Below are positions 26,387 through 34,251 of a DNA stretch of 64,000 bases, one piece after another; position 1 is the stretch's first letter; the number at the start of each line of letters is the position of its first letter. This DNA comes from Pseudomonadota bacterium. GTDB lineage: Bacteria; Myxococcota; Myxococcia; Myxococcales; Myxococcaceae. Position numbers and translations under genes: made by a program. The notes beneath the pieces were generated by a model, which was not told the origin of the DNA, did no database searches, and saw only the letters and a program-made list of their open reading frames with translations. The DNA is taken from assembly GCA_023426545.1 (NCBI GenBank), contig JAFAAN010000156.1, positions 1 through 64,000 of the forward strand, in the 5' to 3' direction.

Positions 26387-27363
26387 CGGGGTGCCGGGAC
26401 CTTTCGGGCAATCTCTTCCAGGAGGTGGGCCGCCTCGTCGCGTGCCGGCACGCCCTGCACGGCGCTGCGGAGCAGCACGCGGTGGGACCAGCACGGCACC
26501 AGCACCGCGCGGACGTCACCGGGCGTGACGAAGTCCCGCGCGTCCCAGAGCGCGCTGGCTCGGGCGGCCGCGCCCAGCGCCAGCACCGCGCGGGTAGAGG
26601 CGCCGCGGTCCAGGTCGCCGTGTACGCGCGTGGCCGTGGCCAGCCGCACCACGTAGTCCGCCACCGAGGCGTCCAGCCGCAGCGCCGCGGCGAACGTGCG
26701 CAGCGAGGCCAGCTCCTCGGGGCCAGAGACGGTCTTCACCGCGTCCAGCGGCGGCGTGCCGTCGCGACCGGCCAGCAGCCCGGCCTCCACCTCCGGCGTC
26801 GGATGCCCCAGCGACATCCGCACCATGAAGCGGTCGAGCTGCGAGTCCGGGAGCGGGTAGGTGCCGGCGAAGTCCACCGGGTTCTGCGTGGCCACCACCG
26901 TGAAGGGGGCGGGCAGGGCGTGGGTGGCGCCGTCCAGCGAGACCTGGCCCTGGGCCATGGCCTCCAGCAGCGAGGACTGGGTGCGCGGCGGCGCGCGGTT
27001 CAGCTCATCCGCGAGCACGAGCTGCCGGAAGAGGGGACCGGGACGAAACTGGAAGGTGGCTGTCTGCGCGTGGAAGACCTGGGCGCCGAGCACGTCGGCG
27101 GGCATCAGGTCCGCCGTGAACTGGATGCGGGCGAAGCTCAGCCCACACGCCTTGGCCAGGGCCTCCGCCAGCGTCGTCTTGCCCACGCCCGGGACGTCCT
27201 CGAGCAGCACGTGGCCCCCGGCCACGAGGGACGTCACGACGAGCTGGAGCTGGGGCTGCTTTCCCTGCACCGCGCGGCCCAGCTCGGTGGCGATGCGCTC
27301 CATTGCCGAGCGGGCGTCTGAGGGGGAAGGCACCGGAGAGAGGGCGCGGGCAGGCTGGTTCAT
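26383..27363 (-). CDS. MoxR-family AAA+ ATPase
   Basis: 326 residues. Walker A DVPGVGKTTLAEAL, Walker B LVLADELNRAPP with the sensor-1 segment TQNP, and an arginine finger region near GTYPLPDSQLDRF. MoxR proteins are AAA+ chaperones that activate or insert cofactors into vWA-domain partners; here the partner is the DUF58 protein encoded immediately downstream with a four-base overlap. First gene of the three-gene operon. Soluble; no membrane segment. Confidence 0.95.
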   Translation of the reverse strand: MNQPARALSPVPSPSDARSAMERIATELGRAVQGKQPQLQLVVTSLVAGGHVLLEDVPGVGKTTLAEALAKACGLSFARIQFTADLMPADVLGAQVFHAQTATFQFRPGPLFRQLVLADELNRAPPRTQSSLLEAMAQGQVSLDGATHALPAPFTVVATQNPVDFAGTYPLPDSQLDRFMVRMSLGHPTPEVEAGLLAGRDGTPPLDAVKTVSGPEELASLRTFAAALRLDASVADYVVRLATATRVHGDLDRGASTRAVLALGAAARASALWDARDFVTPGDVRAVLVPCWSHRVLLRSAVQGVPARDEAAHLLEEIARKVPAPR

Positions 27364-27454
27364 CTACCGCCACTGTAGCCCACTCCCTCGGTTGCCAACA
27401 TGCCTCACGTCCGGCCTGCCGTCCCGGACGCTCCCTCGCGGGGCGGCGGGGCGC

Positions 27455-27778
27455 TCATGATGGGAAGACGTCCTCCGGCGTGTAGTACGCGGGGCGCGTC
27501 GACGTCCCTGTCCCCACGCCGAAGTAGCGGAACATCCGCTCGTGGTGGGTGGCCAGGCCGCGGAGCCGCACGGGGCGCTCCACCAGCCCCCGCGTGAGGA
27601 CACCCACGGCGCTGTCCTTGAACTCCCTCAGGTGGGTGAAGTCCAGGACGACCTCGCACTCGCTCAAGGCACTCAGGGAGTCCCGGACCTCTTCCGCCGT
27701 CTTTCCATCCAGCGTGCCTTCCAGCCGCAACGTCACCGACCCCGCGGACTCTTCACGGTGGATCTGTAGCCCCGCCAT
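27455..27778 (-). CDS. STAS-domain protein (anti-sigma-factor antagonist-like)
   Basis: 107 residues from ATG at 27778 with GGAG nine bases upstream; a TTG 15 bases earlier is weaker. Single STAS fold: VTLRLEGTLDGKTAEEV, VVLDFTHLREFKDSAVGVL. The serine of the usual DSSG phosphorylation loop is kept (KDSAVG). Such proteins bind anti-sigma kinases of the RsbW/SpoIIAB type, and phosphorylation blocks binding. No RsbW kinase, phosphatase or sigma-B-like gene is in the window, so the partner is unknown. Confidence 0.85.
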   Translation of the reverse strand: MAGLQIHREESAGSVTLRLEGTLDGKTAEEVRDSLSALSECEVVLDFTHLREFKDSAVGVLTRGLVERPVRLRGLATHHERMFRYFGVGTGTSTRPAYYTPEDVFPS

Positions 27779-27920
27779 CGCAGTGTTCTCCAAGGTAGGC
27801 GAGCAGCCTGTGATGGACCGTCATCGCTCCGGTCCCCCCACGGAGGACCCGTGGGGTGCTCCCGCCGGGCGCACAGTGCACATGTCGCGCGGGTTTGGTG
27901 ACCCCCCGTGGGCAACTTTC

Positions 27921-27946
27921 TCGCGACTGTCAGGCAACGGTCGCGA
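27921..27946 (-). terminator. Possible terminator of transglycosylase gene
   Basis: TCGCGAC and GTCGCGA arms with a 12-base loop, 18 bases past the stop at 27964. The U-tract is only GAAAGTT, so evidence is weak. A second stem CCCCACGG / CCGTGGGG (27836-27856) is also present in this gap. Confidence 0.4.
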
Positions 27947-27963
27947 GGCGTGTCGTGCAGCGC

Positions 27964-28695
27964 TCAGCTCTTGTGGCCCTGGGCCTGCTGCGCCTCGCGC
28001 ACCGTGAGCTGCTTCTCCAGCTCGGCCTTCAGCTTGCGGAACTCCTTCACGACCTTGGCGGGATAGCCGGCCATGAACTTCGTCCGGGACTCCTTCTTCG
28101 CCAGGATGCGCCGGGCGAGGCCGGGGCCGGCGTTGTAGGCGACCAGGGCCTTCTCCACCGAGCCGAAGCGCTGGATGAGGTCCGCCAGGTACGCGGTGCC
28201 CAGCTCCACGTTGGTCTCCGCGTCGAAGAGGTTGGTGCTGCGGCCCAGCCGGATGCCGGCCTTGTCCGCCAGCCACGTCCCCGTGTCCGGCATCACCTGC
28301 ATCAGGCCCATGGCGCCCACGTGGGACACCGCGTAGTTGTTGAAGGAGCTCTCGCAGCGGATGACGGCCACCACCAGCAGCGGGTCGATGTCATTGCGCG
28401 CCGCCTCGCGGACGATGGCCACCGCGAGCCGCCGCTGCTGGCGCGTGGGGAGGCCGGAGGCCTTCACCATCTCCGTGATGCCCAGCGCCTCGGCCTCGGC
28501 ATAGTGCGCCTCGTCCTCGTACAGGTGCAGCCTGGCCAGGGCGGCCTTCAGCTCCGCATCGCGCTCGGCCAGCCGGGAACGCAGCTCCGTCACCTCCGGC
28601 TCCTCGCCCTGCGCGCCTTCCGGCACCTGCACCGGAAACGCGAGCGCCGCCGTCCCGGCCAACCAGCTCGCCACCGCCACCGTCCAACCCCTCAT
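27964..28695 (-). CDS. Small lytic transglycosylase (SLT domain)
   Basis: 243 residues from ATG at 28695 with ribosome site GGGAGGG. Signal peptide ends near AALAFP. A coiled-coil-like segment (about 35-60) precedes the SLT domain: IRCESSFNNYAVSHVGAMGLMQVMP with the catalytic Glu, and VAYNAGPG. Cleaves peptidoglycan glycan strands in the periplasm. The C-terminal 40 residues are Lys/Glu-rich. Structurally simpler than the Slt70-type protein at 6.4 kb. Monocistronic. Could serve remodelling or insertion of large envelope complexes. Confidence 0.92.
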   Translation of the reverse strand: MRGWTVAVASWLAGTAALAFPVQVPEGAQGEEPEVTELRSRLAERDAELKAALARLHLYEDEAHYAEAEALGITEMVKASGLPTRQQRRLAVAIVREAARNDIDPLLVVAVIRCESSFNNYAVSHVGAMGLMQVMPDTGTWLADKAGIRLGRSTNLFDAETNVELGTAYLADLIQRFGSVEKALVAYNAGPGLARRILAKKESRTKFMAGYPAKVVKEFRKLKAELEKQLTVREAQQAQGHKS

Positions 28696-29002
28696 CCCGC
28701 CCTCCCGGCACCGCTGCGCTGAGCGCGCCCGTTGGAACCCGTGCGGCCGGTGCGGATGCACGGGCCTGTCGACGGAGGCGACCAAGCAGCCCGCGTGCCA
28801 GGGTTCGCATTGGGCACGTTCCTCCTTATGAGCGCCGCCGGAGCGGCCCTGTCTGGGGCGCTGGCTTCCCACGTGGCTCTGAAAAAATGCCCGCCTGGAG
28901 AAGTGGCGTTCCCAACGGAGGCTGTGAAAAGCACCGGGTTGCCCGCCCGGGGCCCTGTTCCTACGTTTGCCCGCGCCAGGCTGTGGTGCGTGGAGGTGTG
29001 GC
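28696..29002. other. Divergent promoter region
   Basis: 307 bp between the transglycosylase and the small membrane gene. Holds the promoter of the latter; otherwise no gene is supported. Confidence 0.5.
28939..28967 (+). promoter_or_regulatory. Candidate sigma-A promoter TTGCCC-N17-TACGTT
   Basis: Hexamers TTGCCC (28939) and TACGTT (28962) with 17-base spacing, 36 bases before the GTG at 29003. The same -10, CCTACGTT, with a TTG -35 at 17 bases occurs before the gene at 30904. Confidence 0.5.
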
Positions 29003-29161
29003 GTGTACTGGACGATGGGAATCATCCTGTTGGTGTTGTGGGGGCTGGGCCTGACCGCCGGCTCCACCGAGGGCTACTGGGTCCACCTGCTGCTGTTGTT
29101 CGCGATGGTGGTGCTCCTGCTGGCGGTGGTGTCCCACGGCCGCCGGGTGGCCTCGACGTGA
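29003..29161 (+). CDS. Small membrane protein, DUF5670/lmo0937-like
   Basis: 52 residues from GTG at 29003 with GGAGG eight bases before it. Two membrane helices: WTMGIILLVLWGLGLTAG and a second from YWVHLLLLF to VV, ending in SHGRR. The WT...LLVLWLLGL...HLLL pattern is the DUF5670/lmo0937 family, small stress-associated membrane peptides of unknown role. Stop overlaps the GTG of the zinc-ribbon gene (GTGA), so the two are co-translated. Confidence 0.82.
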   Translation: MYWTMGIILLVLWGLGLTAGSTEGYWVHLLLLFAMVVLLLAVVSHGRRVAST

Positions 29162-29724
29162 GGCGCGAGGCGCCGGAGGTGAGCCAGGTGGACCTGCCCC
29201 GGGACGCCGCCGGCTTCACGCGGCGCGAGTGCCCCGAGTGCCAGCGCGCCTTCAAGACGCGCCCCGGGCCGATGGACGCGCGCGCGCTGCTGCACAAGCT
29301 CCAGGGCTTCTATCCCTTCGAGAACGCGCACGAGTGCGTGGAGGGCGTCCCCGTCTGGGGATGTCCGTACTGCGGCTTCCGCGCGGAGGCGGATGCGTTC
29401 CTGACGCCCGCGCAGCAGACGCACCTGGAGTCCGTGGCGCGAGGCTGGGCCAATCACGTGCGGTACGAGCAACTGGCCCACGTGGCGCGCACGCTGTCCG
29501 TCAACCCGAGCCCGACGTTCGTCGCGGTGGAGCCGGAGGCGCTGCCGGGCCCCATGGCGCCGGAGCCGGATGAGCTGCTGCGCGTGCTGCCCATGCTCTG
29601 CTGCGGGGAGGAGGTGAAGGTGCTCTGGGACTGGGACCAGGCGCTCCACTGTTTCTCCTGCGGCGCCAGGCATGACCCGATGAGCGGCCGCCAGCAGGTG
29701 GAGCTGCGCTTCGTCTCGGAGTGA
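29158..29724 (+). CDS. Zinc-ribbon protein of unknown function
   Basis: 188 residues from GTG at 29158, chosen because it overlaps the previous stop. Contains CPEC (near 22), CPYCGF (near 66), a CC pair (LCCGEE) and CFSCGA near the C-terminus, enough for two zinc sites. No signal peptide or membrane helix. In between it is acidic and Pro/Glu-rich. Coupling to a stress-type membrane peptide suggests that it works at the inner face of the membrane, but no family is recognised. Confidence 0.78.
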   Translation: MRREAPEVSQVDLPRDAAGFTRRECPECQRAFKTRPGPMDARALLHKLQGFYPFENAHECVEGVPVWGCPYCGFRAEADAFLTPAQQTHLESVARGWANHVRYEQLAHVARTLSVNPSPTFVAVEPEALPGPMAPEPDELLRVLPMLCCGEEVKVLWDWDQALHCFSCGARHDPMSGRQQVELRFVSE

Positions 29725-29771
29725 CGCTCGCGGTGGACGCGGGCCCGCGGTGACGGCAGGCTGGAGGGGAC

Positions 29772-30845
29772 ATGACGCGTGTCTCCCTCCGCGCCGTGCT
29801 CGTGGGCCTGCTGCTGGGCGCGGGTGTGGCCTCCGCGCACGACGCCGACATCATCTACGTCGAGGCACATCGCGCCGCGTCGGAGTCACCCGAGGTGCGC
29901 GAGGTGATGACGCTGACGCCGCAGACGCTGGCCCAGCTCCTGTCCCCCGGCGTGGACGCCGAGTCCCTGGGGGCGCGGGAGGCGCTGGCCGGGCGGCTCG
30001 GTGCCATCGCCGTGGGTGTGTGGGACGCGGCGCCGCTCACCGCCGGGGGCCAGCCGTGCGCGCGCACCGCCCACGCCGCGGTGCCGAGGCAGTCCTTCGT
30101 GGAGCTGTCCGCCACCTTCTCCTGTCCGCCGGGGCCGCTGCGCCAGCGCTTCTCCCTCCTGGAGCGGCTGCCGCCCGAGTACCGGGTCATCCTGGGGAGC
30201 GTGAGTGAAGGGGAGCTGCCTGGCGCCGTGTTCGCGGAGGCCGCGCGTGCGGAGGTGGCCGTTCCGGACGCGCGCCAGCGCACGCCGCTGCTCGGCCGCT
30301 TCGCCGGTTGGGTGGGGCTGGGCATGCGCCACATCTTCGAGGGCGTGGACCACCTGGCCTTCCTGCTGGCCGTGCTGCTGGTGGGCGGCGGCTTCAAGCG
30401 GGTGCTGCTGCTGGTGACGTCCTTCACGGTGGCGCACTCGCTGACCCTGGGCGCCGCGGCGCTGGGCTGGGTGGTGCTGGACGCGGGGAGCGCCCGCTGG
30501 GTGGAGGCCGCCATCGCCGCCTCCATCATCTACGTCGCGGTGGAGAACCTGGTGCGGCGCGAGCACCGGCACCGGGTGCTCGTCACCTTCCTCTTCGGGC
30601 TGATCCACGGCTTCGGCTTCGCGGGCGTGCTGGCCGGCTACGGCCTGGGCGAGTCCGTGGCCACGGCGCTGCTGGGCTTCAACGTCGGCGTGGAGCTGGG
30701 CCAGGCGCTGGTGGTGGCGGTGTTGCTGCCCATCCTCCGCATGGTCCAGCGCCGTCCGGCTTTGCACACGAGGGTCGTGAGGGCACTGTCCATCGGAATC
30801 CTCGCGGCTGGTGGGTTCTGGATGTTCGAACGCGCACTCGGTTGA
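29772..30845 (+). CDS. HupE/UreJ-like membrane protein
   Basis: 357 residues with signal peptide (ending VASAHD), a periplasmic part of about 165 residues, and a C-terminal half with six or seven helices. The HupE/UreJ_2 signature is visible: GMRHIFEGVDHLAFLLAVLL, VTSFTVAHSLTLG and GLIHGFGFAGVL, with conserved His/Asp residues inside the membrane that suggest nickel or cobalt passage. Ribosome site GGAGGGG. No hydrogenase or urease gene is nearby, so the metal use is open. Not clearly in an operon. Confidence 0.88.
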   Translation: MTRVSLRAVLVGLLLGAGVASAHDADIIYVEAHRAASESPEVREVMTLTPQTLAQLLSPGVDAESLGAREALAGRLGAIAVGVWDAAPLTAGGQPCARTAHAAVPRQSFVELSATFSCPPGPLRQRFSLLERLPPEYRVILGSVSEGELPGAVFAEAARAEVAVPDARQRTPLLGRFAGWVGLGMRHIFEGVDHLAFLLAVLLVGGGFKRVLLLVTSFTVAHSLTLGAAALGWVVLDAGSARWVEAAIAASIIYVAVENLVRREHRHRVLVTFLFGLIHGFGFAGVLAGYGLGESVATALLGFNVGVELGQALVVAVLLPILRMVQRRPALHTRVVRALSIGILAAGGFWMFERALG

Positions 30846-30870
30846 ATCCCACGCGCGGCGTCCCTACGTT
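30842..30870 (+). promoter_or_regulatory. Candidate sigma-A promoter TTGAAT-N17-TACGTT
   Basis: TTGAAT (30842) and TACGTT (30865) with 17-base spacing, overlapping the end of the HupE-like gene and 34 bases before the ATG at 30904. Confidence 0.5.
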
Positions 30871-30903
30871 GGCGGATTGAAGGTAGGGAACAGGGGGACG
30901 TCG

Positions 30904-31377
30904 ATGGGTGCGAGGCATACCCGGCTGGCCGCGGCGCTGGCTGCCGCGTGGGAGGCGGAGGTCGTCTCCGCCCGGCGGATGACAGCGCTGGCGGAGCGAA
31001 TCGCGGATGCGAGGGTCCGGGCGCGGCTGATGGTGCTGGCCGCGTTCTGCCGGGCGCACGCGTCGCGATTGCTCGCACGGCTGGCCGCACTGGGCCGGGG
31101 ACCCCTCCCGGTTCCACCCGAGGACATCGAGCTGGACCCGGACACGTTGCTGGAGCTGCGCCGTGAGGGCGCCTTCGCCCGCGCGTCCGCCGCCCGCTAC
31201 GAGACGACGGCCGAGCTGGCCCGCCAGCAGGCGGATCTCTCGTCCGCGTGGGTCTGTGAGCTGAACCGGACCGAGGAGCAGGACCGCGCCCGGGAGCTGC
31301 TGTCCCTGGCGGAGGGTGCCCTGGGCCCCGTGGTGCACGGCGACGCGCCGGCCAGCGCCGCCCCCGGCGATTCCTGA
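30904..31377 (+). CDS. Hypothetical helical protein
   Basis: 157 residues from ATG at 30904 with GGGGGAC ribosome site. Ala/Arg/Glu-rich, predicted as four long helices, reminiscent of ferritin-like or DUF2383-type bundles, though no metal-binding ExxH is clear. No signal peptide. The longer frame from 30811 overlaps the HupE-like gene and the promoter, so it is rejected. Function unknown. Confidence 0.7.
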   Translation: MGARHTRLAAALAAAWEAEVVSARRMTALAERIADARVRARLMVLAAFCRAHASRLLARLAALGRGPLPVPPEDIELDPDTLLELRREGAFARASAARYETTAELARQQADLSSAWVCELNRTEEQDRARELLSLAEGALGPVVHGDAPASAAPGDS

Positions 31378-31442
31378 GCAATGGCCCGGGTGGCTCGCTC
31401 AGCCGGTGACAGTGCTGGCATATTGAGCGTAGAAATCCGGTC

Positions 31443-32213
31443 ATGGCGAAGGAGAGCTACAACGACCTCATCTTTCAGCTGGGCGACCTGGCCCGGGATC
31501 GTCTCCCCGGCAAGCCCAACTGCCCCCGTTCCATGGACCGCGTGTACCGCGCCGAAGACGCAGTGGTGGCGCGTCGAGACGAATTGGCGGCGCTCGAACA
31601 GGAGATGAACGACGAGGATGCGGCGTATTCGGACTTTCTCGCCGAGCAGGAGGAAGCGCGGGCCCAGCAGGCGGTCATCGTCAAGAAGTGGAAGAAGGCG
31701 GTGGACGCCATCGACGGCAAGGTGAAGGAGCTGCGCAAGACGCTCGCGTCCCGCAAGGCGGACCTCCGCTACGCCGAGGATGGCCTGGGCAAGCTGGAGC
31801 AGAAGATCAACGACATGGAGCTGACGGGGGAGTCTCCCGCCAAGCTGGAGCTGGCCCGCACCAACCTGAAGAAGAACCGGCTCCAGCAGATGCGGCTCGG
31901 CCGTGAGCTGGAGGACCTGGAGGACCGCCTGGCCACCGCGCTCACCCCGGAGCCCGGTCAGCCCGGCGCGGCGGGCATCCTGGCGCACAAGCGCATGCTG
32001 GAGATGGAGGACGAGGCCGAGGAGCGCAAGCTCGACCACGAGCAGCGCATGGTGGACCTCGACCAGGCGATCGCCGCGAAGGAGGAGCAGGTGAGGGCCG
32101 CGGAGGATTATCTGGATCAAGCACTGTTCCTCCTCGGCGAAGACGTGTATGCACAGCGCATCAACGACGCGCAGCTCGCACCGTTCTACCCCCGGTTGGA
32201 TCGCGCGCGGTGA
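31443..32213 (+). CDS. Coiled-coil protein
   Basis: 256 residues, almost entirely heptad-rich coiled coil (LAALEQEMNDEDAAYSDFL, VKELRKTLASRKADLRYAE, KLEQKINDME) with a short globular end (QRINDAQLAPFYP). No signal peptide, membrane helix or catalytic motif. Likely cytoplasmic. No Shine-Dalgarno is obvious and the leader is short. Followed by rplC but separated from it by rplC's own promoter. I do not recognise the family. Confidence 0.75.
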   Translation: MAKESYNDLIFQLGDLARDRLPGKPNCPRSMDRVYRAEDAVVARRDELAALEQEMNDEDAAYSDFLAEQEEARAQQAVIVKKWKKAVDAIDGKVKELRKTLASRKADLRYAEDGLGKLEQKINDMELTGESPAKLELARTNLKKNRLQQMRLGRELEDLEDRLATALTPEPGQPGAAGILAHKRMLEMEDEAEERKLDHEQRMVDLDQAIAAKEEQVRAAEDYLDQALFLLGEDVYAQRINDAQLAPFYPRLDRAR

Positions 32214-32234
32214 GAGGGCTTCCGCCCGTAGTGC

Positions 32235-32262
32235 TTGACGGCGAGGTCCTGTCTGCTACATT
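32235..32262 (+). promoter_or_regulatory. Promoter of rplC (TTGACG-N16-TACATT)
   Basis: A good -35 (TTGACG) and -10 (TACATT) with 16-base spacing. Start near 32269, leaving a leader of about 90 bases that contains the 12-bp palindrome CCAGCGCGCTGG (32334-32345) close to the ribosome site. Confidence 0.6.
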
Positions 32263-32358
32263 GCGCCGCTTCCTGGCGACCGCGGGGACGCGTGCAGTCC
32301 AGGTCATTGAACTTATTGGGTTTTTCCGCGCCACCAGCGCGCTGGCAGTGAGGACGAC

Positions 32359-33033
32359 GTGAAGGGTCTGATTGGTAAGAAGATCGGCATGACCCAGGTG
32401 TTCAGCGACGAGGGCAACCTCGTCCCGGTCACGGTGATCGACGTGGGCACGTGCCAGGTCGTTGGCAAGCGCACCCCGGAAAAGGACAAGTACTCCGCGG
32501 TGACCCTGGGCTTCGGCGAGATCCGCGAGAAGCTGCTCAACCAGCCCGAGCGGGGTTTCTTCAAGAAGGCCAACGCGCCTTACCGCCGTCACCTGAAGGA
32601 GTTCCGCGTCACGGTGGAGGAGGCTGCCTCCTTCAACGTGGGCGACGCCGTCAAGGCGGACATGTTCAGCAAGGGCGAGCTGGTGGACGTCACGGGCATC
32701 ACCAAGGGCCGTGGCTTCTCCGGCGTCATGCGCCGCTGGAACTTCAAGGGCTCGCAGACCAAGACGCACGGTACGCACGAGTACCAGCGTCACCCGGGCG
32801 CCATCGGTCAGCGCAAGACGCCGGGCCGCGTGTTCCCGCGGAAGAAGATGCCCGGCCACTACGGCGTGGAGCAGGTCACCACCCAGAACCTGACCGTCGT
32901 GGACGTGGATGTGGAGAAGGGCCTGGTGCTCGTGAAGGGCGCCGTCGCCGGCCACAATGATGGCGTCGTCTACATCCGCCCCAGCATCAAGGCGGCCATG
33001 CGCGCGCAGCACAAGGCCGCGCGCGGCGCGTAG
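32359..33033 (+). CDS. rplC: 50S ribosomal protein L3
   Basis: 224 residues. L3 motifs: KGLIGKKIGMTQVF at the start, TKGRGFSGVMRRWNFKG in the middle and HPGAIGQRKTPGRVFPRKKMPGH, which carries the loop that reaches towards the peptidyl-transferase centre. Start is GTG at 32359 with GAGGA six bases before. L3 normally lies between rpsJ and rplD in the S10 operon; here it stands alone with a promoter and terminator. The protein itself looks normal, so it may be the only copy, relocated, or a second copy. Confidence 0.95.
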   Translation: MKGLIGKKIGMTQVFSDEGNLVPVTVIDVGTCQVVGKRTPEKDKYSAVTLGFGEIREKLLNQPERGFFKKANAPYRRHLKEFRVTVEEAASFNVGDAVKADMFSKGELVDVTGITKGRGFSGVMRRWNFKGSQTKTHGTHEYQRHPGAIGQRKTPGRVFPRKKMPGHYGVEQVTTQNLTVVDVDVEKGLVLVKGAVAGHNDGVVYIRPSIKAAMRAQHKAARGA

Positions 33034-33058
33034 TCTGCTTCTGAGCGTCTGACGCTCG

Positions 33059-33115
33059 AAACGCCCCGCTTCCGGGCCCGGTCTTCCGGGTATCGGGCGG
33101 GGCGTTTGCTTTTGT
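33059..33115 (+). terminator. Terminator of rplC
   Basis: AAACGCCCCGC pairs with GCGGGGCGTTT around a GC-rich loop and is followed by GCTTTTG. A smaller stem GAGCG-TCTGA-CGCTC lies just before. Confidence 0.85.
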
Positions 33116-33417
33116 GGGGCAGGGCGCGCGTGGTTTCCGCGGGTGGGCAGGTGCTTGCCCCGCGTGACGACCCGGCTGCCTGCTTCACCACGTCCCGTGC
33201 CTCGGCATGCCCCGGAAGCGTTGACCGGTGGGCGTCCGGTGGGGACGACCGTGAAAAGAATTCCGACTCCAGGCCACCTCGGCTTGTCGGTCGTGGAAGG
33301 CGTGCGCACATCCAGGCCCCACGGAGGAGCCTGAGCGTCGGGTGACGCGGGCTCCGTGGCTCGGGGAGGCCTGGCACTCCCGTTCACGGCGGCCCACCCC
33401 ATGGGCCGGGCAGGATT
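33116..33417 (+). other. Upstream region of nfs-like operon
   Basis: About 300 bp between the rplC terminator and nfsA. No gene supported. It should hold the developmental promoter; only a partial sigma-54 match is visible. Confidence 0.5.
33372..33387 (+). promoter_or_regulatory. Partial sigma-54-like site before nfsA
   Basis: TGGCAC-TCCCG-TTCAC: perfect -24 half and correct spacing, but the -12 element reads TTCAC instead of TTGC, losing the invariant GC. It would start transcription about 20 bases before the ATG. Confidence 0.3.
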
Positions 33418-34239
33418 ATGAACGCTCGCACGCTCTGCGTCTTTGCTTCATTGGCAGTGTCGCTGGCGGCGCCCGTCTCCGCGGCGCAGGCCGACGAGAA
33501 CGTCCTCGACCACGTCGTGGTCCGCAACCGGCTGTACGAGCCGGGCGGGAAGCTGGAGCTGTCCATTGGCGCGGGGCTGCCGCTGCAGTCCCGCCTGACG
33601 GCGCACTACATCTTCAACGCCGGCGTGGCCTACAACCTCTTCGACACCTTCGCGGTGGAGGCGCGCGCCGGCTACGCGGCCAGCCGCCACACGGGCCTCG
33701 CGCGCTCCATCTCCGAGAGCTTCCTCGGCCGCGAGGACAAGCGCGTCACCGATGAGCTGCAAGACCTCTGGCAGATGAACCTCCACGGCGTGGCTGGCGT
33801 CCGCTGGGCCCCCATCTACGGCAAGCTCAGCCTGCTGTCGGACCTGCCGGCCCACTTCCAAGCCTACGCCTGGGCGGGTGGGGGCCTGGGCTCGTTCCAG
33901 CGCAGCTCCGTCATCCAGTGCACGCAAGTGGTGAACCGCGAGCTGGGCATCTGTGACAACCGCACGTCGGTGGATGACCGCGGCTCGGCCACCCAGGACT
34001 ACTGGGCGAAGGAGTCGCGCGTGGCGCCCGTCGTCTCCGCGGCGGTGGGCTTCCGCTTCTTCATCCTGGACAGTCACGGCGTGCGGCTGGAACTGCGCGA
34101 CTGGATCTTCCGCGACGCGTACCGCGTCAACCTGGTGCGGGACGCGTGGGAGTCGGGACAGACGACGGGGGAGCCCGCTCGCAGTCCCGGCCTCACGCAC
34201 CTGGTGCAGTTCGACCTTGGCTACACCTTCTCCTTCTAG
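33418..34239 (+). CDS. nfsA: NfsA-like outer-membrane beta-barrel
   Basis: 273 residues. Signal peptide (ending near VSAAQA), then alternating-residue strands and a C-terminal phenylalanine (QFDLGYTFSF), the usual signal for outer-membrane insertion. Belongs to the myxobacterial barrel group shared by Nfs and Glt. First gene of the block, with AGGA before the ATG and 12 bp before nfsB. In the Nfs/Glt model such barrels anchor the envelope-spanning complex at the cell surface. GltA-type is the alternative call. Confidence 0.8.
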   Translation: MNARTLCVFASLAVSLAAPVSAAQADENVLDHVVVRNRLYEPGGKLELSIGAGLPLQSRLTAHYIFNAGVAYNLFDTFAVEARAGYAASRHTGLARSISESFLGREDKRVTDELQDLWQMNLHGVAGVRWAPIYGKLSLLSDLPAHFQAYAWAGGGLGSFQRSSVIQCTQVVNRELGICDNRTSVDDRGSATQDYWAKESRVAPVVSAAVGFRFFILDSHGVRLELRDWIFRDAYRVNLVRDAWESGQTTGEPARSPGLTHLVQFDLGYTFSF

Positions 34240-34251
34240 GTCCACCTGACT

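Noticed and set aside
33342..33755. 137-codon frame across the nfsA start
   Set aside because: Overlaps nfsA in another frame; Arg/Gly/Ala shadow with no signal peptide.
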